Source: Methanocorpusculum sp. (GTDB lineage Archaea; Halobacteriota; Methanomicrobia; Methanomicrobiales; Methanocorpusculaceae). Taken from it: a DNA stretch of 22,216 nucleotides. Made by a program: the position numbers and the translations under genes. The notes below the pieces were generated by a model. The model had not been told where the DNA came from and did no database searches. It saw only the letters and a list, made by a program, of their open reading frames with translations. Below, piece by piece: positions 13,719-22,049 of this stretch; the first letter of the stretch is position 1; each line of letters starts with the position of its first letter. The stretch lies in assembly GCA_029987025.1 (NCBI GenBank), contig DALTWQ010000013.1:1-22216 (forward strand), read 5' to 3'.

Positions 13719-14510
13719 GCGCCCGATTACCGTGTACTCAGCATCCGGCACACCAGACACCGCTGCCTCCGGCGGAAACGTAAACAAAAGACCGAAATCC
13801 CCGCCGCCGAAAAGAGCGCAGGACAAAGCATACTCACTCATCTCAAACCGCGGAACTGCCGCAGAATCAATCTCCAGCCTGACACCCGACGCCTCACTCA
13901 AATCCCACAGCGAAAGAGAAAGACCGTCAGAAACATCCATCATAGCAGAAGCCCCCGCACGGGCTGCGGCAACACCTGCAGCAACCTGCGGCTCCGGCGT
14001 CAGCAGATACGGCAGAAACCGCGTATCACCGTCAAGAGCAGCCTGCGCACGCCCGGGAACGCCCGTGACACAGATTAAATCACCGGCACAGGCACCTGTT
14101 CTCGGACAGTAATCTTCTTTGGAAACAAGACCGAATGCAGTCGTTACAACCGTAAACTCGGCATGCGAATCAATATCTCCGCCTGAAACCTTTGCACCGA
14201 ACTTCTCAGCACAGGAACAGACACCTTCCATAAACGGCACAAGACGCTCCGGCTTATCAATCCCCACAGCAGCCAGAAGAGACACCGGCTGCGCACCTGA
14301 CGACGCAACATCCGAAAGAGACACCGCAGCACTCATCCAGCCCATCTGAAACTCAGACATCCCCCTCGGAAAATCAGTTGTTTCATGCAGCATATCCGTA
14401 CTCGACACCATAAGCATACCGTTGCCTAAATCATAGGCAGCACAGTCATCAGACGTTTCCGTATCTCCAATTAACGGTTTGATAGATTTCAGCAGTTCAC
14501 GATCATCCAT
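13647..14510 (-). CDS. thiL: thiamine-monophosphate kinase
   Basis: A 287-residue enzyme that phosphorylates thiamine monophosphate to the active cofactor thiamine diphosphate. It belongs to the PurM/HypE-like ATP-binding superfamily. Metal- and substrate-binding motifs are visible: DD at 21-22, STDML at 37-41 followed by HETTDF, LSDVAS (65-70), GGDID (110-114), MMDVSDGLS near 200 and the late GGGDFGLLFTF near 246. The length is slightly short (usual about 300-330). The start overlaps the DUF460 gene by 8 bp, so it is the last gene of the rio2-DUF460-thiL operon. A thiamine enzyme in a ribosome-assembly operon has no obvious functional reason. The region past its stop holds the large palindrome. 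Confidence 0.95.
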   Translation of the reverse strand: MDDRELLKSIKPLIGDTETSDDCAAYDLGNGMLMVSSTDMLHETTDFPRGMSEFQMGWMSAAVSLSDVASSGAQPVSLLAAVGIDKPERLVPFMEGVCSCAEKFGAKVSGGDIDSHAEFTVVTTAFGLVSKEDYCPRTGACAGDLICVTGVPGRAQAALDGDTRFLPYLLTPEPQVAAGVAAARAGASAMMDVSDGLSLSLWDLSEASGVRLEIDSAAVPRFEMSEYALSCALFGGGDFGLLFTFPPEAAVSGVPDAEYTVIGRVTAGSGVYADGVLLERRGFVHEW

Positions 14511-16827
14511 TATGATTCAGCTCCTTTTGACGCTCTTTGCGGTACGTACTAAGAACAGAGGTAAGAATGTCAGGTTTTTCCGTAAGAATACTCTCCGAAG
14601 AACTCTTCTTTGCAGACTCAGCTTCACGCGGCACTTCCTTTGCAGGAACTGCGGAAGACACTGTAGATGATGCATCACGTTTTTCAGCAGTATATTCCGC
14701 AGACATCTTCGAAGGAGAAGGACCCGGTGATGAAACAGCAGGCACAGCGGCCGGCAGCACAGGTTCTGCAGGAACCTGCTGAACTGAAACACGCACCTGC
14801 GGCACACGTACCGGCTCTTTCTTCGGTACCGGAGAGGGGAGTGCAGCATACGCCGAATTATCGATGCCGAAAATCGCCGCATCGTGTTTGCGCTGCACCT
14901 GATACTCGGCAACCATACCGTGCAGAGCAGAAGTACTTCTTTCCTTCAGATACTGCTCCTGCGAAACGCGCCACTCCCCTTCAGCAGCTAAAAACGCCTC
15001 CTCATTAACCACACCGATTTTGCCCTTTACGCGGGGAGAGAGTTGGGCGCCTGACATAACCGGAACATCCATCCCGCGGAACTCATCAATCAGATGCTGC
15101 AGACGTGCCCGCTCATATGTCTGCTTCGGAAGAATGACCGCACGTACATGGAACTCTGCAAGATCCCGCAAAGCTGCCCTGCCCCAGCCGTCAATCTTTA
15201 AGACATAGAGAATATCATCCTCGCAGACCCCCATCTCATCATCCATACTCCGAATTTCATCGCGGGACAACTGCTGAAGAACCTTCAGCGCAAGACACCC
15301 GTCGCCTGCCGTCAGTGCAATATACCGCTTCATCCGCTCAAGACGCAGACGCAGATTCTTACACCGCCGCTCCTCTTTCCTGAGTGCCTTTTTCGTCTGC
15401 TCAAGCTCACGGTCGCGGGATTCAACCTCCTCTGAAGAAAGCACCTGAAAAAGACGCTCATCCTGCATGGAAGAAAGCCGCCGGGAAATCTTCCGCAGAG
15501 CAGCATCTTTAGACTCAACATCCTCTGATAAATCTGCAGAAAGTTTACGTAATCTCAGAACCTCTCCTTCGAGTCTAAGTATCTCCAAATCCTTTTCGTC
15601 GAATTCCTGCGGCCTGATTTCGGAAACAGACTCAGATCCAGCAGATTCATCCGGTAAAACTGTAGAGACACAGACCGGTTTTCCGCGAATAATACCAGCA
15701 CGGACCGTATCTGCATCGACCCCTTCCGCAGCACGTCTGGAAACATTCTCAAACTTCGGAAGATACGACCGGTACGCCATAAGAGCAGCCGCCAGAGAAT
15801 CACGCTGATGGTCGTCAGCGAACGAAAAACCCTCAGCCGCGGCATACTTATCCTTAACCAGAATATCCTTCTTAGGCTTCCAGGAAACTGCGCCGAAAAC
15901 CCGGCGGATCTTCTCCACACCCGCAGGCATCTCCGCCTTATCTGTTGCAACCAGAACAGGAATGCCCACAGACGAAACAGCCGAGATAAGCTCTGCCGGA
16001 GACTGCGCGCGCACACTTTCCAGATGCAGCAGTTCTCCCGAAAGCGAAAGAACCGCAACACCCACCGTCGTTCCGGGATCAACACCCACAATCACATACG
16101 GATTCTTACGGGAACGCGGCAGAAACTGAATCCTGTCGCGTCTTTTAGGCGAAACAGACACCTGCACATCCCCGTACCTGCACGAAGACACAGGAACCTC
16201 ACTGCGCACCCCGCGAACCTCAAAAATAACCCGGCGCACACCGCCGAAAGCAGCATCTTCAGACGCTGAATACAAAAGTCCTGCTGATTTAAGATTACCC
16301 TCAATCTCGCGGGACGCCGCCTTAACTCCGCCGTGAACCTTGCGTACATACCGGTTCTGACTCCAGCCGCCGCGGCCTAAAGAACGCCCGCGGCTTACCG
16401 TAATGATTGTAACCCCCTCGAAGGCAAGAACCTCATATCCGCCGCCGTATGATGCAATCAGAGCCGAAGCACGGGCTTCATCTGCGGGGTTTGTCTTATC
16501 GAGCTTAATATGATACCTGCCTGCAAGAACCGGCAGAGGAGTCATCGAAACACCGTCGCCTGTCACCTGCACAAGAGCCGTTTCAGCAGGCATTGAAGCC
16601 ATAAACCGGAAAATACCCGCATCATCAGCTGCAATCTCCTGCAGAGAATCAACCGCTAAGACATCCGGTTTTTCCTGCCTTAACATTCGGAACAGACGCG
16701 GAATCGAGACGGAGTCCTCGATAGAGACAACATCTCCGTCTTCCACCCTCACCAGAGAAAAACGCGGATGAATTCTACCGCTTCTGACATTTCCCTTGCA
16801 GATATCAATACCGAATATACGACTCAT
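14503..16827 (-). CDS. DUF460 (COG2433) protein with RNase H-like fold and coiled coil
   Basis: A 774-residue archaeal protein of the DUF460 family. The N-terminus starts FGIDICKG (5-12) and a second nuclease-like segment VGVDPGTTVGVAV lies at 247-259, with ATDK (294-297) and DDHQRDSLAAALMAYR (338-353) completing an RNase H/RuvC-like pattern. A charged coiled coil spans about 410-505. Residues about 510-600 form a small globular part with a CEDDILYVLKIDGWGR-type segment. The last 110 or so residues are rich in Pro, Ser, Val and Ala and are probably disordered, ending in a basic tail (TYRKERQKEL). Its function is not established; association with RNA or ribosome biogenesis is suggested by the 4-bp overlap with rio2. 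The tail is likely lineage-specific. Confidence 0.92.
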   Translation of the reverse strand: MSRIFGIDICKGNVRSGRIHPRFSLVRVEDGDVVSIEDSVSIPRLFRMLRQEKPDVLAVDSLQEIAADDAGIFRFMASMPAETALVQVTGDGVSMTPLPVLAGRYHIKLDKTNPADEARASALIASYGGGYEVLAFEGVTIITVSRGRSLGRGGWSQNRYVRKVHGGVKAASREIEGNLKSAGLLYSASEDAAFGGVRRVIFEVRGVRSEVPVSSCRYGDVQVSVSPKRRDRIQFLPRSRKNPYVIVGVDPGTTVGVAVLSLSGELLHLESVRAQSPAELISAVSSVGIPVLVATDKAEMPAGVEKIRRVFGAVSWKPKKDILVKDKYAAAEGFSFADDHQRDSLAAALMAYRSYLPKFENVSRRAAEGVDADTVRAGIIRGKPVCVSTVLPDESAGSESVSEIRPQEFDEKDLEILRLEGEVLRLRKLSADLSEDVESKDAALRKISRRLSSMQDERLFQVLSSEEVESRDRELEQTKKALRKEERRCKNLRLRLERMKRYIALTAGDGCLALKVLQQLSRDEIRSMDDEMGVCEDDILYVLKIDGWGRAALRDLAEFHVRAVILPKQTYERARLQHLIDEFRGMDVPVMSGAQLSPRVKGKIGVVNEEAFLAAEGEWRVSQEQYLKERSTSALHGMVAEYQVQRKHDAAIFGIDNSAYAALPSPVPKKEPVRVPQVRVSVQQVPAEPVLPAAVPAVSSPGPSPSKMSAEYTAEKRDASSTVSSAVPAKEVPREAESAKKSSSESILTEKPDILTSVLSTYRKERQKELNHNG

Positions 16828-17684
16828 GGACCTTTTACGAAGGAAACAGCCTCGTTTGTATCAATTAAAAGCTGGTATTTTTTCCTGAAAAACTCCGCAA
16901 CAGTATCAACATCATGGAACAAAGTCGCCTCAGCATTGACATGACCTGGGGAAATCCACTGCGGCCAGTCAATAATCCAGATTTTACCTTCGCTTTCCAT
17001 AATGTTGTACTCGGAAAGATCTCCGTGAATATAACCAAGAGCATATGCTGCCTTTACTTCCGAAAGAACAGACTGCCACACATCATCAGGATTTTCAAGA
17101 AGAGAACGGTTCAGATTTACTCCGGGAATGTGCGACATAACAATCGTATGACGATTCAAATCAATCGGAACCGGAACGGAAACCTTACCATTCAGGGCAC
17201 AAAGCGCCTCATACTCGCGTTCTGCCGACTTTGCAGAGGCAAATATCCAGGGACAGTGCCCCGCGCCCGGCATATACTCACGATTCGTTTTCAGTGTATT
17301 AAACGACCGCTGACCCACCTTATGGAACTTCAGAATAACAACGCCGAACCCCAGAGCTTCGTATATTTCAGACTCTTTTCCAACAGCAATATGAGATCCA
17401 AGCGCAGAAATTGCCTTCTTCGCAGACAAATCCAGAAGAGCAAGCGTATCATATCCGCCGAATATCAGTGCATATCCCTTGTACGGGACCGAATCAGAAC
17501 GCACCATATCCTTTTCAATCAGTTCACCGAGACGATACTTCAGTTCAGATGCAGAAATATGAACTGCAGCACGCAGTTCATCTTCTGCAACCCAGCGCGA
17601 ATGGCGCATAAGACGCTCTATAGTCTTCAGTATACGTATTTCATATGGATGGAGATTTTTTATATCCTCAGCAGATATGCTCAT
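16824..17684 (-). CDS. rio2: RIO2-family serine kinase/ATPase
   Basis: A 286-residue atypical kinase that acts in late maturation of the small ribosomal subunit. Residues 1-85 form the RIO2-specific winged helix. The kinase domain has the flexible P-loop IAVGKESEIYEA (99-110), the ATP-anchoring lysine K119 in VILKFHKVG, the catalytic loop IHGDLSEYN (D222, N227) and the metal-binding IDWPQ with D239, the residue that forms the phospho-aspartate in studied RIO2. The length matches archaeal RIO2. It leads a three-gene operon: its stop overlaps the DUF460 start by 4 bp. TTTCATCTC on the minus strand (17705-17713) lies 29 nt before the start and may be a weak promoter box; the same 9-mer lies upstream of thyA. 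Confidence 0.97.
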   Translation of the reverse strand: MSISAEDIKNLHPYEIRILKTIERLMRHSRWVAEDELRAAVHISASELKYRLGELIEKDMVRSDSVPYKGYALIFGGYDTLALLDLSAKKAISALGSHIAVGKESEIYEALGFGVVILKFHKVGQRSFNTLKTNREYMPGAGHCPWIFASAKSAEREYEALCALNGKVSVPVPIDLNRHTIVMSHIPGVNLNRSLLENPDDVWQSVLSEVKAAYALGYIHGDLSEYNIMESEGKIWIIDWPQWISPGHVNAEATLFHDVDTVAEFFRKKYQLLIDTNEAVSFVKGP

Positions 17685-17812
17685 TGATTATACATTGAGG
17701 CGCAGAGATGAAATACATTGGGATTTATTCTGAAAAATAAACTGCATGCGAGTTTAAAATACATAGCGAAGCCGCCGCATCAAACACATCCGCAGAGTCT
17801 CCAGACATAGTG

Positions 17813-17820
17813 TATATATC
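17813..17820 (+). promoter_or_regulatory. TATA box of ppsA
   Basis: TATATATC begins 38 nt before ATG 17851 and predicts a leader of only about ten bases. The bases before the ATG (GAGAACA) give a poor ribosome site. The 165-nt gap to the divergent rio2 gene holds both promoters and no gene. Confidence 0.5.
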
Positions 17821-17850
17821 CAAACAAAGCCCATACATATACTGAGAACA

Positions 17851-20124
17851 ATGGACGAATCACCAAACATCTTATGGCTTGCCCAGATTCACAATACTGA
17901 CATCCCGTCAGTAGGTGGAAAAGGCGCATCCCTCGGAGAAATGACTCATGTGGGACTGCCGGTCCCGCCGGCATTTGTCGTCACTGCACAGGCGTTCCGC
18001 CGCTTCCTGCAGATGACCAAGCTCGAAGACACCCTCTTCCCCATGCTGGAGGCGCTCGATGTCGACGACAATGACGCATTAAATGCAACCTCTGACAAAG
18101 CAAAAGCAATGGTCGAGACTGCCGTCATGCCGGAAGTCATCAGAAAAGAAATCATCGAATCCTACAAAAAGATGGGAAAAGACACCGTCGTTGCAGTCCG
18201 CTCTTCCGCGACCGCAGAAGACCTGCCTGACGCATCCTTTGCAGGACAGCAGGACACCTACTTAAACATCAAAGGCGACGACGATGTAATCGATGCAGTC
18301 CAGCGCTGCTGGGCATCATTATACACCGCACGTGCCATTTACTACCGTTCAAAGAACGGATTCGATGACCGTACCGTCAACATCGCCGTAGTTGTTCAGC
18401 AGCTGGTATTCTCGGAAAAAGCAGGCGTAATGTTCTCATCCCACCCGATTTCCGGTGCAAAAACCGTCATCATCGAGGGATCGTGGGGACTCGGCGAAGC
18501 AATTGTATCAGGAACAGTATCTCCGGACAACTATGTATTCGACCGCCAGACCAAGAAACTCATCACCAAGACCATCGCAGAAAAGTCTGTTGAAATCATT
18601 CCTGACGGAAAGAAAGGAACAAAAGTCTCTGAAGTTCCTGCAGACCGCAAAAATGTACAGGTCCTGTCCGAAGAAGATATTAAAAACCTTGCAGAGTTCG
18701 CAGTCAAATCCGAAGAACACTACAAAAACCCGCAGGATATGGAATGGGGTATTGTCGGCGGAAAGATTTACATCTTACAGTCCAGACCGATTACCACTAT
18801 CAGGAAATCAAAAGAATCTAACGGTACCGCAGGAACTGCAGACGGAGGCAAGCAGATTCTTCAGGGATACGGTGCATCTCCGGGACTTGTCTCCGGAAAA
18901 GTCTGCATCGTAATGGATGTCCGCGAAACCTCCAAAGTCCAGGAAGGCGACATCATGGTTGCCACCATGACTAACCCGGATATGGTCCCTGCAATGAAGA
19001 AAGTCGCAGGAATCATCACCGACGAAGGCGGTATGACCTGCCACGCAGCAATCGTCTCCCGTGAACTCGGAACCCCTGCAGTTGTCGGAACCAAGCAGGC
19101 AACCAAACTCTTAAAAGACGGCCAGATTGTAACAATCGACGGAGAAAAAGGACTTATCTACGAAGGAAACATCGCAGCAAAACCGGCAGCAGCAACTGCT
19201 GCTGTCCAGACCGTAGTCGCACAGGCAGCCCCGGTTATCACCGCAACCTACGTCAAAGTCAATGTCTCCATGCCGGAAGCAGCAAAACGCGCTGCAGCAA
19301 CCGGAGCAGACGGTGTCGGTCTTTTAAGAATCGAACACTTAATCATCGGATTAAACAAGACACCATCCTGGTACATCAAGAACAACAAACAGGAAGAGTT
19401 CATCGGTGAACTTGAAAAAGGCATCCGCACCGTCCTTGACGAGTTCCGCGGAAAACCTGTCTGGGTCAGAACAATCGACTCTCCGACTGACGAATTCCTC
19501 AACATGGCAGGCGGAGAAGACGAGCCGCACGAACACAACCCGATGCTCGGATTCAGAGGGCTGCGCCGCGACCTTCGCCAGAAAGAACAGTTCCGCATGC
19601 AGGCAGAAGCCTTCAAGCGCCTCTGGGAAGCAGGATACGACAATCTGGGAATCATGTTCCCGTTAGTCCAGCACCCGCGCGAGTTCATCGAAGCAAAAGA
19701 GCAGTTCAGATCATGGGGTCTTCCGGTTGATGAAATGGCACTCGGCATTATGGTCGAGATTCCGGCATCTGCAGTCATCATCGATGAGTTCATCAAAGCA
19801 GGCATCAAGTTCTGTTCCTTCGGAACAAACGACTTAATCCAGTATACACTTGCCATCGACAGAAACAACGGAATGATTGGCGACATGTACGACCCCGAAC
19901 ACCCGGCAGTAAAACGCCTGATTGCAAACTGCATCAGACAGTGCAGAGAAGCAGGTGTCGAGTGTTCCATCTGCGGCCAGGCAGGTTCCGACCCGAAGTT
20001 CGTCAAGTGGTTAGTCCAGCAGGGAATCTACAGTGTTTCGTCCAACATAGATGCAATCCCGAAAATCAGAGAGACGGTTGCAAAGACCGAGAAGCAGATG
20101 CTTCTTTCCTTAGCTCTCAAATAA
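17851..20124 (+). CDS. ppsA: phosphoenolpyruvate synthase (pyruvate, water dikinase)
   Basis: A 757-residue cytoplasmic enzyme that makes PEP from pyruvate and ATP, releasing AMP and phosphate. In autotrophic methanogens it opens gluconeogenesis from pyruvate. The N-terminal ATP-grasp domain (about 1-320) starts with VGGKGASLGEM and has VRSSATAEDLPDASFAGQQ near residues 112-130. The swivelling phosphohistidine domain carries GGMTCHAAIVSRELGTPAVVG (the catalytic histidine is H398). The C-terminal PEP-binding barrel has GVGLLRIEHL, MLGFRGLR, FGTNDLIQYTLAIDRN and the catalytic cysteine in SICGQAGSD near the end. An Ala-rich linker near 445-465 joins the last two. It is complete. A T-run at 20130-20136 ends it before hypC. 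Confidence 0.97.
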   Translation: MDESPNILWLAQIHNTDIPSVGGKGASLGEMTHVGLPVPPAFVVTAQAFRRFLQMTKLEDTLFPMLEALDVDDNDALNATSDKAKAMVETAVMPEVIRKEIIESYKKMGKDTVVAVRSSATAEDLPDASFAGQQDTYLNIKGDDDVIDAVQRCWASLYTARAIYYRSKNGFDDRTVNIAVVVQQLVFSEKAGVMFSSHPISGAKTVIIEGSWGLGEAIVSGTVSPDNYVFDRQTKKLITKTIAEKSVEIIPDGKKGTKVSEVPADRKNVQVLSEEDIKNLAEFAVKSEEHYKNPQDMEWGIVGGKIYILQSRPITTIRKSKESNGTAGTADGGKQILQGYGASPGLVSGKVCIVMDVRETSKVQEGDIMVATMTNPDMVPAMKKVAGIITDEGGMTCHAAIVSRELGTPAVVGTKQATKLLKDGQIVTIDGEKGLIYEGNIAAKPAAATAAVQTVVAQAAPVITATYVKVNVSMPEAAKRAAATGADGVGLLRIEHLIIGLNKTPSWYIKNNKQEEFIGELEKGIRTVLDEFRGKPVWVRTIDSPTDEFLNMAGGEDEPHEHNPMLGFRGLRRDLRQKEQFRMQAEAFKRLWEAGYDNLGIMFPLVQHPREFIEAKEQFRSWGLPVDEMALGIMVEIPASAVIIDEFIKAGIKFCSFGTNDLIQYTLAIDRNNGMIGDMYDPEHPAVKRLIANCIRQCREAGVECSICGQAGSDPKFVKWLVQQGIYSVSSNIDAIPKIRETVAKTEKQMLLSLALK

Positions 20125-20129
20125 ATATC

Positions 20130-20136
20130 TTTTTTT
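20130..20136 (+). terminator. T-run terminator of ppsA
   Basis: Seven T residues begin six bases after the ppsA stop codon. No stem precedes them. The next gene, hypC, has its own promoter-like box. Confidence 0.5.
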
Positions 20137-20186
20137 ATCCACATATTCAGATTCCGGCATCCGTTTAGAAAGCATCATACAATCTC

Positions 20187-20192
20187 TTTATC
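20187..20192 (+). promoter_or_regulatory. TTTATC promoter box of hypCAE
   Basis: TTTATC begins 32 nt before ATG 20219. The surrounding ATCTCTTTATCTCTTC closely matches the region before the methylthiotransferase gene (5273-5288). No ribosome site precedes the ATG, which implies a leaderless first gene. Confidence 0.55.
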
Positions 20193-20218
20193 TCTTCTCC
20201 GGACAAACAATATACACT

Positions 20219-20473
20219 ATGTGTATAGCTGTACCTGCAGAGGTCATTGAAATTCATGACGATAATGTAGCACTCGTTGACTACGGCGAACTGCAGCAGG
20301 AAGTCAGAATCGACCTTGTTGATGTAAAGGTCGGAGAATTCGTACTTGTCCACACCGGATTTGCCATTCAGCGGCTCTCCCGCGACGAAGGCCTCGAAAC
20401 CCGTTCCCTCTTCAAAGAAGTCTATGGAGCCATGGGAATGTCCGAAGATGCAATCAAAACAGGCGGAATGTAA
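20219..20473 (+). CDS. hypC: [NiFe]-hydrogenase maturation chaperone HypC
   Basis: An 84-residue chaperone that carries the Fe(CN)2CO group between HypD and the large subunit of [NiFe]-hydrogenases. The diagnostic N-terminal motif MCIAVPAEV holds the essential C2, which is exposed once the start methionine is removed, and it fixes the start. The rest is a small OB-like beta barrel (V.LVDYGE, V.VGEFVLVHTGFAI) and a C-terminal helix, of usual length. It leads hypC-hypA-hypE, five bases before hypA. Hydrogenotrophic methanogens need this set for their F420-reducing, F420-non-reducing and energy-converting hydrogenases. hypD, hypB and hypF are not in the window. Confidence 0.97.
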   Translation: MCIAVPAEVIEIHDDNVALVDYGELQQEVRIDLVDVKVGEFVLVHTGFAIQRLSRDEGLETRSLFKEVYGAMGMSEDAIKTGGM

Positions 20474-20478
20474 ACCCC

Positions 20479-20829
20479 ATGCATGAATCCGGCATAGCAT
20501 ACGACATCTACGCAACCGCAAAACGCGCCGCGGAAGACAACGGTGCAGTTCTGGTAAAAGTCATCCACGTCGACGTCGGTTCAATGGCGATGGTAAACCC
20601 GGACCAAGTTGAGTTCATGTTCGGTACATTCATTGCAGAAGACCCGGTCTTCAAAGGAACAAAACTGAAGTTTAACACAGTCCTCCCCCTCGCAGAATGT
20701 GCATGCGGATACAAAGGCCCTGAAATCTTTGTCTGCCCGAACTGCGGAAAGCTTCCGCACATGGTTCTGGGCAAAGAAATCAGAGTGACAAATATCGAAA
20801 TCGAAACAGACGAAGATACAGCAGAATAA
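20479..20829 (+). CDS. hypA: hydrogenase nickel-insertion protein HypA
   Basis: A 116-residue metallochaperone that delivers nickel to the hydrogenase large subunit with HypB. The N-terminal MHE motif binds nickel through H2 and fixes the start. The zinc domain has C74, C76, C86 and C89. The second pair is the usual CPNCG, but the first is C-x-C rather than the C-x2-C of E. coli-type HypA, which may be a lineage trait. The tail is acidic (EIETDEDTAE). It sits five bases after hypC and 14 before hypE, so the three genes are one operon. Confidence 0.96.
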   Translation: MHESGIAYDIYATAKRAAEDNGAVLVKVIHVDVGSMAMVNPDQVEFMFGTFIAEDPVFKGTKLKFNTVLPLAECACGYKGPEIFVCPNCGKLPHMVLGKEIRVTNIEIETDEDTAE

Positions 20830-20843
20830 ATCAGGCGAAAACA

Positions 20844-21863
20844 ATGGTAAAAGATACTGAAGTAAATATGATGCACGGCGCAGGCGGAGAAGTCATGGGA
20901 GAACTCCTTCAGACTCTTACTGCCTTCAAGAACAACAATGCAGGCGGAATCGGTCTGGAATCTCTTGATGACGGCTCAACCTTTGAAATCGGCGGAAAAA
21001 CAGTTGTCTTAACAACAGACGGACACGTCGTAAAACCGCTCTTTTTCCCCGGCGGAGATATCGGACGCATTGCAGTTTCCGGGACAATCAACGACTTATC
21101 TGTAATGGGCGCACGCCCCATCGCCTTAACCTGCGGAATGGTAATCGAAGAAGGATTCCCGATTGAAAACCTCAAAAAAATCGTTGCATCAATGGACGAA
21201 GCATTAGGAGAAGTCGGAGCATCTGTCATCACCGGAGATACAAAAGTTGTCGAGAAAGGAAGCCTTGACGGCATCGCCATCAACACAGCAGGCGTAGGCG
21301 TTGTTGAGCACTACCTCATCCGCGACAAAAACCTCAAAGCAGGCGACAAAATCATCGTCTCAGGCACCATCGGAGACCATGGAATGGCAATTATCACCTA
21401 CCGTGAAAAGTTCGACTTAGGAGAACAGTTAAAGTCAGATGTTGCTCCTCTCTGGAAGATGATTGAAGGGGCCATCAAAGCAGGCGGAGACAATGCAATC
21501 CACGCCATGAAAGACCCGACCCGCGGCGGATTTGCAGCATGCATAAACGAAATGGCAAGAAAAGCCGGCGTAAAAGTCGTCATCCATGAAGAAGACATGC
21601 CGATTAGAGAAAGCGTTGCATCTGCAGGCGCTCTTCTCGGAATCGACCCGCTGCAGGTCGCAAACGAAGGCAAATGCGTCATGGGCGTAGCTCCCGAAGC
21701 AGCAGACGCAGTCCTTTCCGCCCTGAAATCCCACCCATACGGAAAGAACGCAAAAATCGTCGGTGAAGTCGTCGAAGGTTCCGGCGTTGTAATGCTTACC
21801 AGAATCGGAAGCGAACGCTTCATCGAGCCTCCAATGGGTGACCCCGTACCGCGTGTGTGCTGA
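20844..21863 (+). CDS. hypE: hydrogenase maturation protein HypE
   Basis: A 339-residue enzyme that dehydrates the carbamoyl group placed on its C-terminal cysteine by HypF, giving the thiocyanate that becomes the cyanide ligands of the [NiFe] site. It belongs to the PurM/ThiL-like ATP-binding superfamily. HGAGGEVMGELL (near 11-22), TTDGHVV and SGTINDLSVMGARP mark the N-terminal ATP-binding half. MKDPTRGGFA and the VANEGKCVMGVAP segment lie in the C-terminal half. The protein ends PRVC, and C339 is the modified residue. The length is typical. AGGCG lies eight bases before the start. A T-rich tract follows the stop. Confidence 0.97.
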   Translation: MVKDTEVNMMHGAGGEVMGELLQTLTAFKNNNAGGIGLESLDDGSTFEIGGKTVVLTTDGHVVKPLFFPGGDIGRIAVSGTINDLSVMGARPIALTCGMVIEEGFPIENLKKIVASMDEALGEVGASVITGDTKVVEKGSLDGIAINTAGVGVVEHYLIRDKNLKAGDKIIVSGTIGDHGMAIITYREKFDLGEQLKSDVAPLWKMIEGAIKAGGDNAIHAMKDPTRGGFAACINEMARKAGVKVVIHEEDMPIRESVASAGALLGIDPLQVANEGKCVMGVAPEAADAVLSALKSHPYGKNAKIVGEVVEGSGVVMLTRIGSERFIEPPMGDPVPRVC

Positions 21864-21878
21864 GAAGGCGGCCAAAAC

Positions 21879-21900
21879 TTCTTTTTTCAAAGTTATTTTC
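21879..21900 (+). terminator. T-rich terminator of hypCAE
   Basis: Runs of six T (21882-21887) and four T (21896-21899) occur within 40 bases of the hypE stop. The rest of the gap to secD (to 22049) has a purine-rich GAGAGAGAGAG stretch near 21974 and no gene. Confidence 0.45.
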
Positions 21901-22037
21901 TTATCTATCGTCTAAACATAGACTGTTGTTTTGATTAGCAGGACATGAATCCGGAGATTGTCAAATCAACAAAGAGAGAGAGAGTGAGAAAAAAATAACC
22001 CCTTCCCAAAAATCCAGGGACGATTAACTAAAAATTT

Positions 22038-22045
22038 AAAAAAAA
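22038..22045 (-). terminator. T-run terminator of secD (minus strand)
   Basis: Eight A residues on the plus strand, five bases beyond the secD stop, give eight U in the minus-strand transcript. Confidence 0.5.
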
Positions 22046-22049
22046 GGAT

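Noticed and set aside
16914..17687. A 257-codon plus-strand open frame
   Set aside because: It is antisense to rio2; its translation is rich in Arg, Asn and Ile without any family signature.
19248..20006. A 252-codon minus-strand open frame
   Set aside because: It is antisense to the ppsA catalytic barrel and shows no domain or promoter of its own.
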